Assembly: GCF_003692615.1 (NCBI RefSeq) | Contig: NZ_CP023540.1 | Location: forward strand, 2,418,001 to 2,482,000 | Origin: Chryseobacterium sp. 6424 | Lineage (GTDB): Bacteria; Bacteroidota; Bacteroidia; Flavobacteriales; Weeksellaceae | DNA length: 64,000 bases | Direction of reading: 5' to 3' | Shown: positions 59,969 to 64,000 of the stretch, in pieces | How positions within the stretch are numbered: the stretch's first letter is position 1 | Layout: every line of letters begins with the position of its first letter | Position numbers and translations under genes: made by a program | Notes under the pieces: generated by a model | What the model was told of the DNA's origin: nothing | Seen by the model: only the letters and a program-made list of their open reading frames with translations | Database searches by the model: none

Positions 59969-61468
59969 ATGAACACTAAAATATATTTTTCGGGTTTAGC
60001 GCTGCTTACCTTGCTTCTAAGCGCATGCTCCCGGGATAATGATCCGGATCCTGCACCAAAAAATTCCGGCGAGACGAACGCTGTAAATGATTTCGTTTGG
60101 AAGGCCATGAATTCTTGGTATTATTGGCAATCCAATGTCCCTAAACTTGCTGATAACTTCAAAAACTCTGCCGAGTATTCTTCATTTATCAATGGTAAGA
60201 CACCAGACGGCCTATTTTACAGTTTGCTTTATGACTATGGAAATACCGACCGCTTTTCCTGGATTGAAAATAACAATAACATTGTACGCGCCTCGCGTAT
60301 AGCGGAAGTTGAGATGCTGACAGGATTCGATTATGCGGTATATCCGAAAGACAATAACGGTACAAACGCAGTAGCATTGGTAAACTACGTGGTCCCCGGC
60401 TCTTCTGCTGCGAATGCGGGCATCAAGCGTGGCGACATCATTACAAGGGTGAACGGCACACCGTTGACATTCAATAATTACCAACAGTTATCCGAAGATC
60501 AGTTTACCGTCACAAGAGCGGCCACCGCTACAATGACCGCCACAGCATTAGTAACTACCGACAAAGCGGAAAACATCGCCATCACAAAAACCAATATCGA
60601 CGAAAATCCTGTGGCGCATTACCAAAAATACAGTTATGGCGGTAAAAACATCGGGTATTTGGTATATAACGGTTTTAAATCTGATTATAATGATGAATTA
60701 AATGCTGCCTTTGCTAAAATGAAGTCGGATGGTATTACCGAACTCATCTTAGATCTGAGATACAATGGCGGTGGCTCGTTGGAAACAGCAAAAGCACTTG
60801 CCCAGATGGTAAACGGCAACTACACCAACCAGCCTTATGTATATCTCGATTTTAATGCGAAACACAATGACCAGGATGGGATGGATTATCTAAGCAATAC
60901 GGTAAAGACCTACAATATCGTGAACGGCTACCCTGAGCAAACCGGCCAACAAAATATCAATAGCCTGAACCTTAGCCGGATTTATGTCTTGGTATCATTT
61001 CAGACCGCTTCTGCAAGTGAACTTACCATCATCAGTCTTAACAAATATGTTCCGGTAATAACCATCGGTAATGAAACGACCGGGAAGTTTGTAGGCTCAA
61101 TAACGCTTTACGATTCGCCAGCATCAGATTATACTTCTTATTCAACAAGAAACACCTCGCATAATTGGAAGTTGCAGCCCATCACTTTCTCTTATTACAA
61201 CAAAGATAAAGATCCTAACCCCTCAGAAGGGATTGTGCCAAATTACGAGATCAATCCTTTAAGAGCCATCAATAACATCAAAGAGTTCGGTAATACTTCA
61301 GACCCTGAACTGAAGAAAGCATTGGAACTCATCACCGGGCAAACCATCAAGATGAAAACCGAATATCCCGAAACATATACCGGTGGAAAAATCCGTTTTC
61401 AGCCGAAAGTTGCTGGCGGCGGCTTAGTGATTGAAGACTTCGAGAGCTTCAAGAAAAGCCGTAAGTAA
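59969..61468 (+). CDS. S41 family peptidase, lipoprotein (CtpA-like)
   Basis: 499 residues. The signal ends in LLLSAC (Cys20). An N-terminal helical region (WYYWQSNVPKLAD) is followed by a PDZ domain (about residues 105-200; VVPGSSAANAGIKRGDIITRVNG) and the S41 protease domain (about 205-430). Catalytic residues are Ser in TASASELTI (about residue 350) and Lys in TTGKFVGS. LDLRYNGGGSLETAKALAQM is the usual S41 motif. It should act in the periplasm or on the outer membrane surface. It has its own promoter and stands alone. Confidence 0.9.
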   Translation: MNTKIYFSGLALLTLLLSACSRDNDPDPAPKNSGETNAVNDFVWKAMNSWYYWQSNVPKLADNFKNSAEYSSFINGKTPDGLFYSLLYDYGNTDRFSWIENNNNIVRASRIAEVEMLTGFDYAVYPKDNNGTNAVALVNYVVPGSSAANAGIKRGDIITRVNGTPLTFNNYQQLSEDQFTVTRAATATMTATALVTTDKAENIAITKTNIDENPVAHYQKYSYGGKNIGYLVYNGFKSDYNDELNAAFAKMKSDGITELILDLRYNGGGSLETAKALAQMVNGNYTNQPYVYLDFNAKHNDQDGMDYLSNTVKTYNIVNGYPEQTGQQNINSLNLSRIYVLVSFQTASASELTIISLNKYVPVITIGNETTGKFVGSITLYDSPASDYTSYSTRNTSHNWKLQPITFSYYNKDKDPNPSEGIVPNYEINPLRAINNIKEFGNTSDPELKKALELITGQTIKMKTEYPETYTGGKIRFQPKVAGGGLVIEDFESFKKSRK

Positions 61469-61517
61469 AGTACTGTAAAACACGTAAAGACAGAATCGCT
61501 ACTCCATGCTTTTTCCG

Positions 61518-61525
61518 TATTTTTG
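61518..61525 (+). promoter_or_regulatory. -7 element for uvrB
   Basis: TATTTTTG, 43 bases before the uvrB ATG, matches TAnnTTTG. No -33 TTG and no LexA-type palindrome was seen. Confidence 0.5.
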
Positions 61526-61568
61526 CAGATTGTTTAATCTTAATTTAATGTGACCTCCGCAGCCTATC

Positions 61569-63557
61569 ATGCAGTTCAAACTTCAATCTGAATATCAACC
61601 TACAGGGGACCAACCACAGGCAATTGAAAAACTCACCGCCGGCATTAGGCAGGGCGAAAAGTATCAAACATTGCTGGGGGTAACCGGCTCGGGTAAAACT
61701 TTTACCGTAGCCAATGTGGTAAACAAAGTGCAGAAACCGACGCTGGTTCTTGCCCATAACAAGACTTTGGCCGCACAGCTTTTTATGGAATTCAAGGAAT
61801 TTTTCCCGGAAAACGCGGTAGAATACTTCGTGAGTTATTACGATTACTATCAGCCGGAAGCCTTCATCGCCTCAACCAATACCTATATCGAAAAGGACCT
61901 TTCAATTAACGAAGAAGTTGAAAAACTAAGGCTTTCCGCCACCGCAAGTCTGCTTTCCGGCCGCCGCGATGTGCTGATCGTAGCTTCCGTATCGTGCATT
62001 TACGGTATCGGTAACCCGACCGAATTTAATAAATCGCTGATTGAAGTTCGGAAGAACGCAAAACTTACCCGAACCAACTTTCTCCATAAACTGGTAAATG
62101 CACTCTATGCACGTACGCTGAATGAGTTTACGCGCGGCACCTTCCGCGTGAAGGGCGATGTCATTGATGTCTATCCTGCGTATGCTGATAACGGCATCCG
62201 GATCCAGTTCTTTGGTGATGAAATTGAGCGAATCCAGAGTTTCGATCCACAATCGGGCAGTGTCATAGCTGATTTTGAAGAGATCAATATCTACCCAGCC
62301 AATCTTTTCGTTACTTCTAAAGAAACACAACACAACGCCATCCGAGAAATACAGGATGATTTGGTGAAGCAGATAGATTTCTTTAACGAAATTGAAAAAC
62401 CTTTCGAAGCCAAGCGTTTACAGGAACGTACAGAACTGGATCTTGAAATGATGAAAGAACTCGGTTACTGTAGCGGAATCGAGAATTATTCGCGCTATTT
62501 TGACCGAAGATTGCCCGGCACGCGACCTTTCTGTCTCTTAGATTATTTTCCGAAAGACTACCTGATGGTGATTGATGAAAGCCACGTCACCGTACCGCAA
62601 GTCCACGCCATGTACGGCGGCGACCGAAGTCGTAAGGAAGTTTTGGTGGAACATGGCTTCCGGCTGCCAGCCGCGATGGATAACCGCCCGCTGAAGTTTG
62701 AAGAATTCGAGGCGATGCAAAACCAGGTTATCTATGTATCGGCTACACCCGCGGATTATGAACTGGAAAAAACAGGGGGCGAATACATCGAACAGATTAT
62801 ACGGCCAACCGGCTTGTTAGATCCTGTGATTGACATCCGGCCGACTATGAACCAAATCGATGACCTCATCGAAGAAATTCAGAAACGAGCAGAACTGGAC
62901 GAAAGGGTTTTGGTGACCACTTTAACCAAGAAAATGGCCGAGGAACTTACCAAATATTTTACACGATTCGGAATCCGGACGCGCTATATTCACTCAGATG
63001 TAGAGACTTTAGAACGAATCCAGATCATGCAGGATCTTCGCGTTGGACTTTTTGATGTTTTGGTGGGCGTGAATTTATTGCGGGAGGGTCTTGACTTACC
63101 CGAAGTTTCGTTGGTGGCCATCTTAGATGCAGATAAAGAGGGAATGTTACGGTCGCGCCGTTCGCTTGTACAGACAATAGGCCGGGCAGCGAGAAATGTA
63201 AACGGTAAAGCCATTTTGTACGCCGACAAAATCACGGGCTCGATGCAACGCGCGATTGACGAAACCAACTATCGCCGCCAAAAGCAAATGGAATATAATG
63301 AAGCCAACGGCTTGGTACCAACCTCCTTAAATAAAAAGATTTCGGAAGTATTGGTTGGCCGCAGCAAAGATTTCCCGGATCCGAAATATACGCAGAAAGA
63401 AATCCTTAAACAGGTAGCCGAAGATAAAAACAACTATGGTAAAGATTACACGCAGTTGATTGCTGAGAAACAAAAAGCCATGGAAGCCGCCGCTAAAAAC
63501 CTAGATTTTATAAAAGCTGCCAAACTACGTGATGAAATCGCTGCGTTGAAAGGATGA
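61569..63557 (+). CDS. uvrB: Excinuclease ABC subunit B
   Basis: 662 residues, standard length. UvrB verifies DNA damage after UvrA loading and recruits UvrC. Walker A is LLGVTGSGKTFTVANV (about residues 36-51), the DNA-holding beta-hairpin YYDYYQPEAFIASTNTYIEKD (about 92-112), the helicase DEAD-like box is IDESHVTV and motif VI is QTIGRAARN. The C-terminal UVR domain that binds UvrC is present (MEAAAKNLDFIKAAKLRDEI). The gene is monocistronic with uvrA and uvrC outside the window. Confidence 0.97.
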   Translation: MQFKLQSEYQPTGDQPQAIEKLTAGIRQGEKYQTLLGVTGSGKTFTVANVVNKVQKPTLVLAHNKTLAAQLFMEFKEFFPENAVEYFVSYYDYYQPEAFIASTNTYIEKDLSINEEVEKLRLSATASLLSGRRDVLIVASVSCIYGIGNPTEFNKSLIEVRKNAKLTRTNFLHKLVNALYARTLNEFTRGTFRVKGDVIDVYPAYADNGIRIQFFGDEIERIQSFDPQSGSVIADFEEINIYPANLFVTSKETQHNAIREIQDDLVKQIDFFNEIEKPFEAKRLQERTELDLEMMKELGYCSGIENYSRYFDRRLPGTRPFCLLDYFPKDYLMVIDESHVTVPQVHAMYGGDRSRKEVLVEHGFRLPAAMDNRPLKFEEFEAMQNQVIYVSATPADYELEKTGGEYIEQIIRPTGLLDPVIDIRPTMNQIDDLIEEIQKRAELDERVLVTTLTKKMAEELTKYFTRFGIRTRYIHSDVETLERIQIMQDLRVGLFDVLVGVNLLREGLDLPEVSLVAILDADKEGMLRSRRSLVQTIGRAARNVNGKAILYADKITGSMQRAIDETNYRRQKQMEYNEANGLVPTSLNKKISEVLVGRSKDFPDPKYTQKEILKQVAEDKNNYGKDYTQLIAEKQKAMEAAAKNLDFIKAAKLRDEIAALKG

Positions 63558-63722
63558 TAAATATCATGAAATACGCTAACTCTTTGATTTTTCAAATCTT
63601 ATCTTGCTTAATCTATAAGCAATAACTACCTTTGCCGCTTATTTATTAGCCTGATTACCTGTTCGAAAAGGCATAACACCCGCATTTGCTTTGTAAGTGC
63701 TAAAGTAACTGTAGTATTATTT

Positions 63723-64000
63723 ATGCTATGGTCTTTACAGATTTTTGCACAAATGCATATACAAGGTGATATTACTTTATCGGTCACCCGGGGCGCATAT
63801 ATTCATACAGACAGTTTGAAAATCTCCGGAAAGGCATCTACTCAAAAATTTGATATAGAAAAACACGGTAACGTATATGTTTTAAAACAAACAGACTCCT
63901 TAAAGTTCCACAACGCTGAAAAACCAGCACACAAAACTGATATACTCGCCGTTCATCAGCCAAAAGTTGAAAATAAATCAAAAGAAATAAAGAAAGTTAC
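63723..64000 (+). CDS. Exported protein, N-terminal part only (cut by window end)
   Basis: The frame runs open to the window end. From ATG 63723 it reads MLWSLQIFAQMHIQG, then a Thr/Lys-rich, beta-like region (KISGKASTQKF, HGNVYVLKQTDS). The signal-peptide hydrophobic stretch extends upstream of this ATG (VTVVLFMLWSLQIFA) and a basic run (KRHNTR) precedes it, but no ATG, GTG or TTG begins it in frame, so the real start is uncertain. No family is recognised. The 165 bases between uvrB and this ATG show nothing else. Confidence 0.45.
   Translation, partial: MLWSLQIFAQMHIQGDITLSVTRGAYIHTDSLKISGKASTQKFDIEKHGNVYVLKQTDSLKFHNAEKPAHKTDILAVHQPKVENKSKEIKKV

Overview
The window looks like chromosome of a Bacteroidota bacterium, class Flavobacteriia, probably of the Chryseobacterium/Kaistella type (family level inferred). 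Evidence: many promoters carry the Bacteroidota -7 element TAnnTTTG, sometimes with a -33 TTG; Shine-Dalgarno sites are scarce; FtsZ is very long; and lineage-typical families occur (GLPGLI, S46 dipeptidyl-peptidase, DUF3127, DUF2795, FtsL-like, 1023-residue SecA, tryptophanase). Gene density is high. I see no rRNA operon, prophage, transposase or CRISPR array.

Layout. 1-10 kb: the end of a cation:proton antiporter, a lipoprotein, a BaiN-type flavoprotein, a thioesterase with thiL, ribosomal proteins L21 and L27, an acyltransferase, miaE, a DUF502 membrane protein, tnaA and a GLPGLI protein. 10.1-11 kb: eight copies of a palindromic CATTGCGAG repeat flanking a small GIY-YIG nuclease gene. 11-19.4 kb: an EF-G paralogue, YpdA, an AT-rich lipoprotein/membrane-protein cassette between direct repeats, menD, a GH3-family gene and a bacilliredoxin. 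19.5-35.9 kb: a complete division and cell wall (dcw) cluster on the minus strand, mraZ-rsmH-ftsL-ftsI-murE-mraY-murD-ftsW-murG-murC-ftsQ-ftsA-ftsZ-yqeY, without murF or ddl, preceded by a tandem MraZ operator. 36-50.4 kb: hydrolase-engB-GNAT, a frameshifted S46 peptidase, lipoprotein MsrA, an ROK kinase, secA, a sugar-nucleotide epimerase, a DUF2797 protein and a frameshifted AsmA-like protein. 50.7-52 kb: a cobalamin-riboswitch-like leader before an acyl-CoA thioesterase, and a Leu-Gly-Leu tRNA operon. 52-64 kb: an SSB-like DUF3127 protein, aat, an EamA transporter, a CBS protein, nadK, fbaA, accD, a DUF6973-like protein, a PQQ sugar dehydrogenase, an S41 protease, uvrB and a gene cut by the window end.

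How the genes work together. The dcw cluster supplies lipid-II synthesis (murE, mraY, murD, murG, murC) and the divisome (ftsL, I, W, Q, A, Z). YpdA and the CGC bacilliredoxin suggest bacillithiol-type thiol redox chemistry. MenD indicates menaquinone respiration, and AccD and FbaA are core lipid and carbon metabolism.

The least ordinary items are the 5'-truncated cobalamin-riboswitch-like leader, the GIY-YIG gene inside a patterned palindrome array, the orphan cassette with a cysteine-rich tail, and three genes each broken by a single missing base. The last may reflect homopolymer sequencing errors rather than biology.
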